64,000 nucleotides of DNA from Xanthomarina maritima (GCF_008084905.1 NZ_VSFC01000012.1:62001-126000), one strand, 5' to 3'; shown: positions 8,065 to 17,610, counted from the stretch's first letter. Notes: a model not told the origin generated them from the sequence alone. Numbers and translations are program-made.

Positions 8065-8613
8065 ATGAAAGCATTAGACAGATATTTACAAAATGTTCGT
8101 ATAAAAAAAGCTAAAAAGTTTATAAGGAATAATGATGCTATTCTAGATATCGGCAGTGTAGATGGCGTGATGTTTGAAAAATGGAAAGGCGATATAAACT
8201 ATAGTTATGGAATCGATCCTGTTTTAAAAAAAGAAATTATAACAGACAGATATGCTTTGATACCAGGAAAGTTCCCTGATGATCTACCAGATAATATTAG
8301 TTTTGATGTAATTACCATGCTTGCTGTTTTAGAGCATATTCCAACGGAAGTTCAAGAAAACATGTCTAGAGATTTTTATAAAATACTTAATAGTAGAGGT
8401 AGAGTAATAATTACAGTACCATCTCCTCAAGTAGATTATATTTTAAAGGTTTTACTAAAACTAAAACTAATTGATGGTATGAGTTTGGATGAACATTATG
8501 GGTTTAAACCATGTGATACTGAGAGAATATTTTCAAGAGGTTTTAAACTTATTAAAAAGAAAAAGTTTCAATTTGGTCTAAACAACTTATATGTATTTGA
8601 AAAAGTAGATTAA
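8065..8613 (+). CDS. Class I SAM-dependent methyltransferase
   Basis: A 182-residue protein with a Rossmann-type motif I (ILDIGSVDG, residues about 27-35) and a motif resembling Methyltransf_11/23 (DVITMLAVLEHIP). The later region GRVIITVPSP matches the usual strand 5. The substrate is unknown; similar small proteins act on lipids, quinones or glycans. It sits 17 bp after the peptidase gene and is probably co-transcribed. It ends 2 bp from the convergent ridA gene with no room for a terminator. Confidence 0.8.
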   Translation: MKALDRYLQNVRIKKAKKFIRNNDAILDIGSVDGVMFEKWKGDINYSYGIDPVLKKEIITDRYALIPGKFPDDLPDNISFDVITMLAVLEHIPTEVQENMSRDFYKILNSRGRVIITVPSPQVDYILKVLLKLKLIDGMSLDEHYGFKPCDTERIFSRGFKLIKKKKFQFGLNNLYVFEKVD

Positions 8614-8615
8614 AC

Positions 8616-8996
8616 TTACTTTGTAGCCATCATACTAATCTCAACATTTACAAATTTAGGCAAGTTAGCAACTTCAACAGTTTCACGTGCAGGTGCAGTT
8701 TCTTCATTAAAATAAGTAGCATAAACTTCATTTATTTTTGAAAAATTGTTCATATCACTTATAAAAATGGTGGTTTTAAATACATTTTCAAAAGTCAAAT
8801 CTGCAGCTTTTAAAACAGCTTTTAAGTTTTCCATAACTTGCTTTGTCTCTGTTTTTATATCATCTAAAACTAATTCCATAGTTTCTGGATTTAAAGAAAT
8901 TTGTCCAGAAGTGTATAAAATATTATTAACTAATACTGCTTGGTTGTATGGACCAATTGGAGCAGGAGCTTGAGGTGTATTGATTATTTTTTTCAT
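8616..8996 (-). CDS. ridA: RidA family enamine/imine deaminase
   Basis: RidA hydrolyses reactive 2-aminoacrylate and related enamines, protecting PLP enzymes. The 126-residue length is typical. Conserved features are PIGPY (Tyr17), the YTSGQI strand, and the substrate-binding Arg104 in PARETVEV. It lies 23 bp downstream of lptD on the same strand, so it is probably the last gene of that transcript. Confidence 0.93.
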   Translation of the reverse strand: MKKIINTPQAPAPIGPYNQAVLVNNILYTSGQISLNPETMELVLDDIKTETKQVMENLKAVLKAADLTFENVFKTTIFISDMNNFSKINEVYATYFNEETAPARETVEVANLPKFVNVEISMMATK

Positions 8997-9019
8997 AAGA
9001 TTAAATGGTTATAATGAAT

Positions 9020-11770
9020 CTATAATTGCTTGTCAGGCTGTCTACGTTTGTCGTATTTAAGGTCTTTAAGTAAATTAGATTTAATTCCAATAAAGAAATT
9101 CCAAGAAGCTCTATCACTAAAAGGAATCCAGTTAAAACTCATTCTCCAGCTTAATAAATCTCTTTCAAAACGAAGAGAAGTATAGGTAAACCCTTTGTTC
9201 TTAAAATCGTAACCAGAAGAGGCTCCGACTTTCCAACGTGGTGAAATTTCTACATCTCCAGAAAACATTAAAGAATGGGAAGAAATTTCGTTTTCACGTC
9301 TAGCGTTTGAATAATTTACTGCATAAGCTAAACGTAAACTCCATGGAATGATATTGGTATATAAATCACTAGGTGTATCCTCTTCTTCATCATCTGCATA
9401 AAAACTTGAATCAGCATAATCTTGAGATCTACCAAATAAGTCATCAGCTCGACCACCACTTCTTAAAGTTTCTTCATAACTTTCTTCTGTTTCTCCACCA
9501 GTGAAAAAGGTGGTGTTAGAAAGGGTGTAATTCATGGTTACATTAGCGCTAGTTAATCTGAATAAGCTTCCTCCATTATCAATATTCCACATGTCAACTA
9601 CGCTATTATTGTTATCTAATGCATAAGGATTTAAGGTTGCACCAAAGTTTACAGACATCTTATCTTTAAGTAGTTGCGTACTTCCAGTAATTCTAAGAGG
9701 ACTCCAGTTTAAAGAATCTGCAGCGATGTCATATCCTGTATTGAAATTTAGATTGTCTAATAATTTAATTTTTCTAGGTTCGGTTTTAGTTGAATCCTTT
9801 TCACGAACTTTCATTTCAATATTATTTCCTAGAGAAAGTCCGATAGTGTTAGAATAATTTTTATTGGGAGATCCAAAAACGGAACCTTCAAATTTAGAAT
9901 ATTCAACTTCTTCGGTAGTTAAACCATCTGCACTAACAACTTCATAAGTATCATAATATTGGTCGAATGAAGGGTTGATAGTATAACTTATAGAAGGTCT
10001 CATAACATGTCTTAAAGCTTTTATATTTTTGTCTTCACCTTCTTTTTCAAAGTTAAACATTCCATATAATGTGGTGCCTAAACTAGCATTAAAATTATAT
10101 GTTCTATAAGCTGCAAAACCATTGTTTTCGGTTACTATTACATCATCAGTTATTTCATCATACTGTTTGCTTATTGTCTTGAAAGTCCAAGTTTCATTAT
10201 AGTTTGTGCCAGCACTTAGGCTTAAGTATTTAAAAACTTTAAAGTTTGTTGTTAAAGGAATGCTTTGGTTAATGCCATTTTGTGCATCATCCCACATTTC
10301 TTTTTTAAAGAAAAGAGAATCTGTTGTCTGGATTCTATTTTCAGCCCTAATATTATATTGAAAATTTAAATTTTCAATAATTCCTTTTTTAGTTCCTACT
10401 TTTGGTTCGAAAGGGAAAATTCTACTAACACTAGCCTGAATTGTTGGCAAGGTCATACTTATTTGTTCTGTATTGGTATTTTGCGAATGTGTAGCAGCAA
10501 CACTCATATTTACTTGTGGTTCTCCTTGAAATGTTTTAGAATATGAAACAGAAGAAGCCATGGTATTATTTAAAAAACTTGGAGCATTTACTTGATTTAT
10601 AGTTTCTTGGTAATATTTACTGCTTCCTAAATTTACAGATGCAGAAAACCTAGAATTTGGACTAGCTTTTCCATCTTGACTATGTGACCAACGAATATTA
10701 TAAATAGTAGATTTAGAATAATCAGGAAAACCACGTTCACTACTTATTAGGTTTTCGTATCTAAATCCTAAATTTCCAGAAAATTTATAGCGAACAGCAT
10801 AGTTACTTTCAAATCGTAATCCATAACTACCATTCGTATAATAATCGCCTAATACGGCTAAATCTATATAATCGCTAATTGCAAAGTAATAACCTCCATT
10901 TTGTAAAAAATAACCTCTACTACTTTGTTCACCAAAACTAGGAATAATAACTCCAGAAGTTTGTTTTTTAGTTAATGGAAAGAATCCAAATGGTAAGCCA
11001 ATAGGAGTTGGAACATCTGCAACAACCATATTTGTTAAGCCTACAACAATTTTTTTATTAGGCACTAATTTTATTTTATTAGCTTGAAAGTAATATTCAG
11101 GATTTTCTATATTTTTTGAAGTGGTAAAACGTCCTTTATATAGAAAAACAACGGAATCATTCTCCTTTTTTGTTATAGGAGCATAAATTTGCATGCCTTG
11201 TTGTTCTGTTTTCGAATTAAATATTAGAGCTTTTTCAGTTTCAAAATTAAAACGAATGGAGTCAGGTTCAACCAAATTGTCACCTTGTTTAAAAGATGGT
11301 TGTTGCGTGTAATTTCCAAGTGAATCTTTTATTCTTCCAGCATAAACCTCATTTTTATTATAATCTATAACTATAATTCCAGCTTTAAGTTCCATATCTT
11401 CGTAGTATACCTCTGCTTGATTATATAAATATAGTTTTTGCTCTTTATTGTTGAATGATTGATAATCAGTAGCTTTGTAAGACACAACTCCAGTCAAAAA
11501 TTCAGGTTTTGGTTTTACAGAATCTTGCAAAGTAGAATCTTGACCAGCCTCTGAAAGTTCTAATTTTTCAAGATCATTTATGTTAACTGAAATGGAATCG
11601 TTGCTTTTTTTAGGTGAAATTTTATCGTCAGAATTTGGGATATCTTGAGCGAAGCCAAAAGTGTTGATAAACACTGTAAAACTTAAGGCAAAAAGTATGT
11701 AAAAGTTGTTTGTACGCAACGCTTTTAAATGTATTTTTGTAAAAGTATGGCTCGGTTTTTGAATTGCCAA
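9020..11770 (-). CDS. lptD: LPS-assembly outer-membrane protein LptD (Bacteroidetes type)
   Basis: A protein of about 916 residues, the translocon that inserts LPS into the outer leaflet. A signal-peptide-like segment ends at FGFAQ (about residue 42). A jellyroll/OstA-like region around 90-250 contains LYNQAEVYYEDMELKAGIIV. The remainder is a large C-terminal beta-barrel rich in Tyr, Asn and alternating hydrophobics, ending SNLLKDLKYDKR. The frame starts at a TTG (11770) overlapping a perfect -7 box (TAATTTTG, 11768-11775), so a later start such as TTG 11719, directly before the hydrophobic segment, may be correct. Co-directional with ridA. Confidence 0.85.
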   Translation of the reverse strand: MAIQKPSHTFTKIHLKALRTNNFYILFALSFTVFINTFGFAQDIPNSDDKISPKKSNDSISVNINDLEKLELSEAGQDSTLQDSVKPKPEFLTGVVSYKATDYQSFNNKEQKLYLYNQAEVYYEDMELKAGIIVIDYNKNEVYAGRIKDSLGNYTQQPSFKQGDNLVEPDSIRFNFETEKALIFNSKTEQQGMQIYAPITKKENDSVVFLYKGRFTTSKNIENPEYYFQANKIKLVPNKKIVVGLTNMVVADVPTPIGLPFGFFPLTKKQTSGVIIPSFGEQSSRGYFLQNGGYYFAISDYIDLAVLGDYYTNGSYGLRFESNYAVRYKFSGNLGFRYENLISSERGFPDYSKSTIYNIRWSHSQDGKASPNSRFSASVNLGSSKYYQETINQVNAPSFLNNTMASSVSYSKTFQGEPQVNMSVAATHSQNTNTEQISMTLPTIQASVSRIFPFEPKVGTKKGIIENLNFQYNIRAENRIQTTDSLFFKKEMWDDAQNGINQSIPLTTNFKVFKYLSLSAGTNYNETWTFKTISKQYDEITDDVIVTENNGFAAYRTYNFNASLGTTLYGMFNFEKEGEDKNIKALRHVMRPSISYTINPSFDQYYDTYEVVSADGLTTEEVEYSKFEGSVFGSPNKNYSNTIGLSLGNNIEMKVREKDSTKTEPRKIKLLDNLNFNTGYDIAADSLNWSPLRITGSTQLLKDKMSVNFGATLNPYALDNNNSVVDMWNIDNGGSLFRLTSANVTMNYTLSNTTFFTGGETEESYEETLRSGGRADDLFGRSQDYADSSFYADDEEEDTPSDLYTNIIPWSLRLAYAVNYSNARRENEISSHSLMFSGDVEISPRWKVGASSGYDFKNKGFTYTSLRFERDLLSWRMSFNWIPFSDRASWNFFIGIKSNLLKDLKYDKRRQPDKQL

Positions 11771-11775
11771 AATTA
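11768..11775 (-). promoter_or_regulatory. -7 box of the lptD-ridA unit
   Basis: TAATTTTG on the minus strand matches TAnnTTTG exactly. It overlaps the most upstream possible TTG start of lptD and so argues for a start further downstream. Confidence 0.4.
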
Positions 11776-11879
11776 CATATATTTTTTGTGATTAATTTAA
11801 TATTCACGAAAATTCGGAAATTAAACTTGAACTCAACTATTTTAGGTAATAAACCTGCCCAAAACCTGTTATTATAAAT

Positions 11880-12998
11880 ATGAAAACGAATTCGTTATTA
11901 CTTTTCTTATCCATTGCATTTGTTTTAACCTTTACAGATTATGCAACTCTTTATGCTCAAGAAGATTCAAATAAATTTATAGTAGTTTTAGATGCTGGTC
12001 ATGGAGGTAAAGATCCAGGTAAACCATCTAAAGAAGGTTATAAAGAAAAAGACATAGCACTTAAAATTGTTTTAGAAGTAGGAAAAGAATTAGAAAAAGA
12101 TCCAAATATTAAAGTTGTATATACAAGAACTAAAGACGTATTTGTTGATTTGTTTGTTAGAGGAAAAATTGCAAACGAAGCAAAAGCAGATTTATTTGTT
12201 TCTGTTCATTGTAACGCACATAACACACAAGCTTATGGTTCTGAAACATACGTTTTAGGAATCCATAGAAACGATACGAATTTTAATGTTGCAAAAGCTG
12301 AAAACGAAGTTATCTATTTAGAAGATGATTACGAAAAAAACTACGAAGGTTTTAATCCAAATTCCCCAGGTTCTTTTATTGGATTAACATTAATGCAAGA
12401 AGAATATTTAGATCAAAGTATTTTATTAGCAAGCTTGGTTCAAAAGAATTTTACAAACGCGTTAAAACGTAAGGATAGAGGGGTTAAGCAAGCTGGATTT
12501 ATAGTATTACATCAAACAATTATGCCAAGTATTCTTGTTGAAACTGGATTTATTACTAACAAAGAGGAAGGAGCTTATTTAAATTCTAATAAAGGACAAC
12601 TTGAAATGTCTACTGCTATTAAAAATGCCATTTTAGAATATAAAAATTCCATTTATCAGAATGTAGATGATTTTGTTTATAAGGAATTAGAAACAAAAAT
12701 GACTGCAGCATCAGAGCCTGATGAAATTTATAATAACATTGTTTTTAAGGTTCAAATAGCTGCAAGTTCTAAAGAGATTGATTTAAAACCATACAACTTT
12801 AAAGGCTTGGAAGACGTGTCTAGAGAAAAAATAAATGGATTGTATAAGTATTATTATGGTTATACGTCTAATTATACTAAAATAAAAGATTTTCAAACGT
12901 ACGCAAAATCAAGAGGTTATGGAACTAGTTTTATAGTTGCGTTTAAAGAAGGTAAAAGTATTCCTCTAGAAGAAGCCTTAAAATCAACAGCAAATTAG
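11880..12998 (+). CDS. N-acetylmuramoyl-L-alanine amidase (Amidase_3) with C-terminal SPOR-like domain
   Basis: A periplasmic zinc amidase that cleaves the MurNAc-L-Ala bond of peptidoglycan during cell separation. The signal peptide ends near TLYAQ (residue 27). The catalytic domain spans about 33-255. It has zinc ligands His41 (LDAGHGG), Glu56 (KEKDI) and His110 (VSVHCNAH), and the catalytic Glu in ILVETGF. Residues about 290-365 (VFKVQIAASS...YKYYYGYTSNY) look like a SPOR-type peptidoglycan-binding fold. It is divergent from lptD and 55 bp before the MCE gene. Confidence 0.9.
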   Translation: MKTNSLLLFLSIAFVLTFTDYATLYAQEDSNKFIVVLDAGHGGKDPGKPSKEGYKEKDIALKIVLEVGKELEKDPNIKVVYTRTKDVFVDLFVRGKIANEAKADLFVSVHCNAHNTQAYGSETYVLGIHRNDTNFNVAKAENEVIYLEDDYEKNYEGFNPNSPGSFIGLTLMQEEYLDQSILLASLVQKNFTNALKRKDRGVKQAGFIVLHQTIMPSILVETGFITNKEEGAYLNSNKGQLEMSTAIKNAILEYKNSIYQNVDDFVYKELETKMTAASEPDEIYNNIVFKVQIAASSKEIDLKPYNFKGLEDVSREKINGLYKYYYGYTSNYTKIKDFQTYAKSRGYGTSFIVAFKEGKSIPLEEALKSTAN

Positions 12999-13022
12999 AG
13001 TCATTCTTTATAAATTTATTTC

Positions 13023-13030
13023 TAATTTTG
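13023..13030 (+). promoter_or_regulatory. -7 box before the MCE gene
   Basis: TAATTTTG fits TAnnTTTG exactly, 24 nt upstream of the TTG start at 13054. The MCE gene may therefore have its own promoter in addition to read-through from the amidase gene. Confidence 0.35.
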
Positions 13031-13053
13031 TTTAGTAACTTAATAAAATTAAT

Positions 13054-13983
13054 TTGAAACTATCTAGAGAAGTCAAAACAGCTATATTAGTCATTCTTGG
13101 AATTGTATTTTTATTTTTTGGAATCAATTATTTAAAAGGTAAAAATTTACTGGATTCTTCAAAAACATTTTATACAGAATTTGACTATAATGCATTAACT
13201 ACAGCATCTCCTGTTACTATTAAAGGTAATAATGTTGGGAAAATAAATAAGATTCATTATGTATCAAAAACTGGAAAAACCAGAGTTTCTTTTACGGTTG
13301 ATGATGATTTAAGTTTTTCTAAAAACAGTAAAATAAGACTTTATGAGCTTGGCATTATGGAAGGAAATGGGTTAGCAATCATTCCAGCTGAAGACAATCA
13401 ATATGCTAAAGATGGTGATATTCTACAATCTGAAGTTGAACAAGGCTTAATTAAAAGTTTAACCAGTAATTTTTCTGGTTTAAGTACAGGTTTAGATAGC
13501 ACTTTAAAATCAGCAGATTCACTATTAATAAATTTAAATGGTTTGGTTGAAGATGAATCTGAAGACGGATTAAAACATGCCATTAAAGAACTTAATGAAA
13601 CTTTGTCATCATTTAAAACATTATCAGGATCTTTCAACACGTTAATTGCTCAAAATCAAGACAGTTTAACAGCAGTTATTAGCAATTTTAATTCAGTTAG
13701 TAAAAATTTAGCAATTTTATCAGAAGATTTAAAAGAGGTTGAAATATCTAAAACTATAAACACATTAGATGAAACATTGCAAAATGTCAACTCTTTATTG
13801 GCAGATTTAGACAAAGGAGAAGGTTCTATAGGAAAATTGCTTAAAGATGATGAGTTGTATAATAATCTTGAAGCTGCATCTAAAGAATTAGAAGAATTAT
13901 TAGAAGATGTTAAACTGCATCCTAAACGATATTTTAGAATCCTTTCAAAAAAGGAAATTCCTTACGAAGAAACTGAAAACTAA
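13054..13983 (+). CDS. MCE/MlaD family lipid-transport protein
   Basis: A 309-residue protein starting at TTG 13054. A single transmembrane anchor (residues about 9-26) is followed by an MCE domain (about 36-115, with TTASPVTIKGNNVGKI and YELGIMEGNGLAII) and a long helical, Ser/Leu-rich C-terminus (about 130-295). In the Mla system such proteins form hexameric rings that ferry phospholipids between the membranes. No MlaE/MlaF partner lies in the window. The same arrangement of amidase then MCE then Fe-S proteins continues downstream, with only 15 bp to the next gene. Confidence 0.88.
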   Translation: MKLSREVKTAILVILGIVFLFFGINYLKGKNLLDSSKTFYTEFDYNALTTASPVTIKGNNVGKINKIHYVSKTGKTRVSFTVDDDLSFSKNSKIRLYELGIMEGNGLAIIPAEDNQYAKDGDILQSEVEQGLIKSLTSNFSGLSTGLDSTLKSADSLLINLNGLVEDESEDGLKHAIKELNETLSSFKTLSGSFNTLIAQNQDSLTAVISNFNSVSKNLAILSEDLKEVEISKTINTLDETLQNVNSLLADLDKGEGSIGKLLKDDELYNNLEAASKELEELLEDVKLHPKRYFRILSKKEIPYEETEN

Positions 13984-13998
13984 AAATTACCAACTAAC

Positions 13999-15312
13999 AT
14001 GAATTATATTCCTAACATATTATTTGCTATAGCACTTTTTGTAGGTCTTGGATATTTTGCAAAAAATGTAAAAAAGCTCATTAGAAACATTAAACTAGGG
14101 CAAGATGTAGATGTTAGCGATAACAAAAGTCAACGTTGGAAAAACATGACAAGAATTGCATTAGGTCAAGGTAAAATGGTTAAAAGACCTATTGCTGGTA
14201 TTTTGCATATAATTGTTTATATAGGCTTTATTATTATCAATTTAGAAGTACTTGAAATTATTATTGACGGTTTATTTGGTACGCATCGTATATTTTTAGA
14301 AGTATTACCACAATCTGTATATGGTTTTTTAATTGGAAGTTTTGAGATTTTAGCAGCTTTAGTATTTATATCAGTTATAGTTTTCTGGATTAGAAGAAAC
14401 ATAATAAAAATTCAACGTTTTTGGAATAGTGAAATGACCAGTTGGCCAAAAAATGATGCAAACTACATTCTATATTTTGAAATGGTACTGATGACACTTT
14501 TCTTAGTTATGAATGCTACAGATATTGATTTTCAGGCAATGAATTCAGGAAATGTTATCAGTCAATTTATTGCTCCTTGGTTTAGTGGTTTACCAGAAAC
14601 AACTATTCATATTATAGAGCGTTCAGCTTGGTGGCTTCATATAATTGGGATTTTAATTTTCTTAAACTATCTATATTTCTCAAAGCATTTACACATTCTT
14701 TTAGCATTTCCAAATACCTATTATGGAAAAGTAAAACCAAAAGGTCAATTAAATAATCCGGAAGCTGTTACTAAAGAGGTGAAAATGATGATGGATCCAA
14801 ACGTTGATCCATTTGCAGCTCCAGCAGAAGGAGCTGATGCCGAAATGCCTGCAAAATTTGGAGCTTCAGATGTTCAGGATTTAAGTTGGGTACAATTATT
14901 AAATGCTTATACATGTACAGAATGTGGACGTTGTACTAGCGAATGTCCAGCAAATTTAACTGGTAAAAAACTATCTCCAAGAAAAATCATGATGGATACT
15001 AGAGACAGGCTGGAAGAAGTTGGCAAAAATATTGATGCAAATAATGGTGAATTTAAAGATGATGGCAAGCAGTTATTAGGCGATTATATTTTACCTGAAG
15101 AGCTTTGGGCTTGTACTACTTGTAATGCATGTGTAGAAGCTTGCCCAGTAAGCATTGATCCATTGTCTATTATTATTGAAATGAGACGTTATTTGGTTAT
15201 GGAACAAAGTGCAGCTCCAGTTGAACTTAATAATATGATGACAAATATTGAAAATAATGGAGCACCATGGCCATACAACCAAATGGATAGATTGAATTGG
15301 AAAGATGAATAA
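13999..15312 (+). CDS. Membrane-bound (Fe-S) oxidoreductase, HdrC/NarI-like with two 4Fe-4S motifs
   Basis: A 437-residue protein. The N-terminal half has several membrane segments (about 3-22, 58-80, 105-130, 155-175, 210-228) with membrane-region His residues that could bind heme, unproven. The C-terminal part carries two ferredoxin motifs: Cys306/309/312/316 (CTECGRCTSECP) and Cys372/375/378/382 (CTTCNACVEACP). It resembles the electron-transfer subunit of heterodisulfide-reductase-like complexes. The CCG-domain protein at 16274 is the likely partner. The electron donor and acceptor are unknown. Confidence 0.85.
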   Translation: MNYIPNILFAIALFVGLGYFAKNVKKLIRNIKLGQDVDVSDNKSQRWKNMTRIALGQGKMVKRPIAGILHIIVYIGFIIINLEVLEIIIDGLFGTHRIFLEVLPQSVYGFLIGSFEILAALVFISVIVFWIRRNIIKIQRFWNSEMTSWPKNDANYILYFEMVLMTLFLVMNATDIDFQAMNSGNVISQFIAPWFSGLPETTIHIIERSAWWLHIIGILIFLNYLYFSKHLHILLAFPNTYYGKVKPKGQLNNPEAVTKEVKMMMDPNVDPFAAPAEGADAEMPAKFGASDVQDLSWVQLLNAYTCTECGRCTSECPANLTGKKLSPRKIMMDTRDRLEEVGKNIDANNGEFKDDGKQLLGDYILPEELWACTTCNACVEACPVSIDPLSIIIEMRRYLVMEQSAAPVELNNMMTNIENNGAPWPYNQMDRLNWKDE

Positions 15313-15331
15313 ATTAAGATTGCCTCAAATT

Positions 15332-15745
15332 ATGAAAGATTTAAAAATAGTAATAATAATCCTTTTTGGATTTGCAATACTTTTATCATGTTCAAATGAC
15401 GATGAAAATTCTGAAAATGATATAATAATTGGTAAATGGGTTCCTATTGCGAGATATGAATCTAATCAACAAATTGAATTATCATTATGCGATCCATTCT
15501 TTTATACTGAATATTATAAAGACCATACTGTAATAAGCAATAGGATTGAAACAACTCAATTTCCAGATGAATGTGGAATGACTATTTCAGAATTAGGTAT
15601 TGTCTGGGAGAATTTGGGAAATAGAAAGTATAAAATTAGACATATAGACGAACAAGGAACTGTGTTTACTATTTATAAGGAAGCCAGTAATCTAGTCATA
15701 GAAAGTCCAGATAATATAACTAAAACGGTTTTAGAACCATATTAA
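15332..15745 (+). CDS. Lipocalin-like lipoprotein
   Basis: From ATG 15332 this is a 137-residue protein beginning MKDLKIVIIILFG with a lipobox LLSC, then an acidic linker NDDENSEND. IIGKWVPI follows and looks like the first strand of the lipocalin-like folds common in Bacteroidetes lipoproteins. An in-frame ATG at 15305 would overlap the previous gene and put charged residues in front of the signal peptide; it is less likely. It is inserted between the two Fe-S genes, so it may be a later arrival. Function unknown. Confidence 0.75.
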   Translation: MKDLKIVIIILFGFAILLSCSNDDENSENDIIIGKWVPIARYESNQQIELSLCDPFFYTEYYKDHTVISNRIETTQFPDECGMTISELGIVWENLGNRKYKIRHIDEQGTVFTIYKEASNLVIESPDNITKTVLEPY

Positions 15746-15776
15746 TAAGATTAAAAAACAATTGCATTTGCAGGAA

Positions 15777-16229
15777 ATGAATATGAAAAGAGAAGACGCA
15801 GACAAACTATTACATGAAAAAGTAGAAGCAGGAGAAAAAATAAGTCCTATTTTACCTAAAGGAGTTAAAAACTATTTGATAGATATAGATGGTACAATTA
15901 CAGACGATATTCCAAATGAAGAGCCAGAAAGAATGGCAACTTGTTTGCCTTATCCAGATGCTTTAGCTACATGTAATAAATGGTATGAAAAAGGGCATTT
16001 AATTTGTTTTTTTACATCTAGAACTGAAGATCATAGAGTAGTAACAACTAATTGGTTAAATAGGCATGGGTTTAAATTTCATAGTTTATTAATGGGTAAA
16101 CCAAGAGGAGGAAACTACCATTGGATAGATAATCATCTAGTGAAAGCAACAAGATATAAAGGGAAATTTACAGATTTAGTAGATAAAAAAGTAACCATTC
16201 AAGTATTTGATGATGGTCAACATGAATAA
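15777..16229 (+). CDS. Small HAD-like phosphatase/nucleotidase
   Basis: A protein of about 150 residues with the HAD motif I YLIDIDGTITDD (DxD at about residues 36 and 38 from this start), a motif-II-like FFTSRTED, and a C-terminal HWIDNH region. It resembles short HAD proteins of Flavobacteria of unknown substrate, sometimes mislabelled phosphoheptose isomerase. The frame is open to TTG 15762; ATG 15777 or 15783 is a more likely start. It lies within the Fe-S gene cluster and is co-directional. Confidence 0.7.
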   Translation: MNMKREDADKLLHEKVEAGEKISPILPKGVKNYLIDIDGTITDDIPNEEPERMATCLPYPDALATCNKWYEKGHLICFFTSRTEDHRVVTTNWLNRHGFKFHSLLMGKPRGGNYHWIDNHLVKATRYKGKFTDLVDKKVTIQVFDDGQHE

Positions 16230-16273
16230 ACTATAAATTCGATTTTGATAGAATTTTTAAAAAGTACGCAATT

Positions 16274-17065
16274 ATGAGCGAACAATTAAAAGTGCCAACC
16301 ATGGCACAATGTATGGCAGAAGGCAGACAACCAGAAGTGTTATTTTGGGTTGGATCTGCTGGAAGTTTTGACGATAGAGCAAAAAAAATAACTAAAGCTT
16401 TTGTAAAGATTCTAAATAAAGCAAATGTCGATTTTGCAGTTTTAGGCACAGAAGAGAGTTGTACAGGAGATGTGGCAAAACGTGCTGGAAATGAGTTTTT
16501 GTTTCAAATGCAAGCCGTAATGAATATTGAAGTGTTAAATGGTTATGAAGTAAAACGAATTGTTACTGCTTGTCCTCATTCATATAATACTTTAAAAAAT
16601 GAATATCCTCAACTAGGTGGTAACTACCAAGTACAGCATCATACAGAGTTTATTGATGAGTTAATGAAAGCTGGGAAATTAAAGATAGAAGGCTCAACTC
16701 AATTAAAAGGGAAGCGTATTACATTTCATGACCCATGTTATTTAGGTCGTGCAAACGATGTTTACGAAGCTCCTAGAAAATTATTGCAGTCTTTAGGAAT
16801 AGAATTAGTTGAAATGAAACGCAATAGAAACTCGGCATTATGTTGTGGAGCAGGAGGAGCACAAATGTTTAAAGAGCCGGAAAAGGGAAATATGGATATT
16901 AACGTTTTAAGAACAGAAGAAGCTTTACAAACTAATCCAAATGTTATTGCAACAGGTTGTCCTTACTGCAATACTATGATGACGGATGGTGTAAAAGCCA
17001 AAGAAAAGGAAGATAGTATTCAAGTTATGGATATAGCTGAATTAATTGCAAATTCTCAAAATTAA
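16274..17065 (+). CDS. CCG-domain (Fe-S) oxidoreductase, HdrB-like
   Basis: A 263-residue soluble protein with two CCG-type cysteine modules. The first has ESCTGD and TACPHSYNT. The second has FHDPCYLGRAND, ALCCGAGGAQMF and TGCPYCNTM. This is the layout of HdrB-type subunits, which hold an unusual Fe-S cluster and exchange electrons with thiol or flavin partners. It is the expected partner of the membrane protein at 13999, with two small genes between them. The physiological substrate is unknown. Confidence 0.85.
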   Translation: MSEQLKVPTMAQCMAEGRQPEVLFWVGSAGSFDDRAKKITKAFVKILNKANVDFAVLGTEESCTGDVAKRAGNEFLFQMQAVMNIEVLNGYEVKRIVTACPHSYNTLKNEYPQLGGNYQVQHHTEFIDELMKAGKLKIEGSTQLKGKRITFHDPCYLGRANDVYEAPRKLLQSLGIELVEMKRNRNSALCCGAGGAQMFKEPEKGNMDINVLRTEEALQTNPNVIATGCPYCNTMMTDGVKAKEKEDSIQVMDIAELIANSQN

Positions 17066-17066
17066 T

Positions 17067-17552
17067 ATGTTAGTAGATTTTAACACCTTACCAGAAGAAT
17101 CTCGAGTTTGGATTTATCAATGTAATAGATCTTTTTCAGATGAAGAAATTAAAGAAATAGAATCTAAAATAGAAATATTTATTGAAAACTGGACAGCTCA
17201 TGGAAGCGATTTACAAGCTGGTTATAAAATAGTTTACAAGCGCTTTATTGTTATTGGGTTAAATCAAAAACAAAACATAGCTACTGGCTGCTCAATAGAT
17301 GCTTCAGTGCATTTTATTCAGCAATTAGAGAAAGAATATCAGGTTGATTTATTGGATAAAATGAATGTTTCTTATAAACAAGGAGACTTTATAGCTTATA
17401 AGACATTAACAGATTTTAGGAAAATGGCTAAAGATAGAGCAGTTTCCAAGAATACAATTGTATTTAATAATTTAGTTGTAAACATAGCAGATTTTAATGA
17501 AAACTGGGAAGTTCCTGCAAGTGATAGTTGGCACAGCCGATTTTTAAATTAA
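17067..17552 (+). CDS. Conserved hypothetical protein of Bacteroidetes
   Basis: A 161-residue protein from ATG 17067, one base after the stop of the Fe-S gene; an in-frame upstream ATG at 17046 lies inside that gene. It begins MLVDFNTLPEESRVWIYQ and contains IENWTAHGSDLQAGYKI and a C-terminal WHSRFLN. Relatives are often annotated 'ABC transporter ATPase', but no Walker motif is present, so that label should not be used. It is the last gene of the amidase-MCE-Fe-S run and ends at a strong terminator. Confidence 0.75.
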   Translation: MLVDFNTLPEESRVWIYQCNRSFSDEEIKEIESKIEIFIENWTAHGSDLQAGYKIVYKRFIVIGLNQKQNIATGCSIDASVHFIQQLEKEYQVDLLDKMNVSYKQGDFIAYKTLTDFRKMAKDRAVSKNTIVFNNLVVNIADFNENWEVPASDSWHSRFLN

Positions 17553-17579
17553 AATTTCCTGAAATAAGACAATTACACG

Positions 17580-17607
17580 AAGCTTGAATTTTAATTCAAG
17601 CTTTTTT
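17580..17607 (+). terminator. Terminator of the amidase-MCE-Fe-S gene run
   Basis: AGCTTGAAT (17581-17589) pairs with ATTCAAGCT (17594-17602) around a TTTA loop, followed by TTTTT. Confidence 0.88.
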
Positions 17608-17610
17608 GTT

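Noticed and set aside
17067-17552. The label ABC transporter ATPase for this family
   Set aside because: No Walker A, Walker B or signature motif is present.
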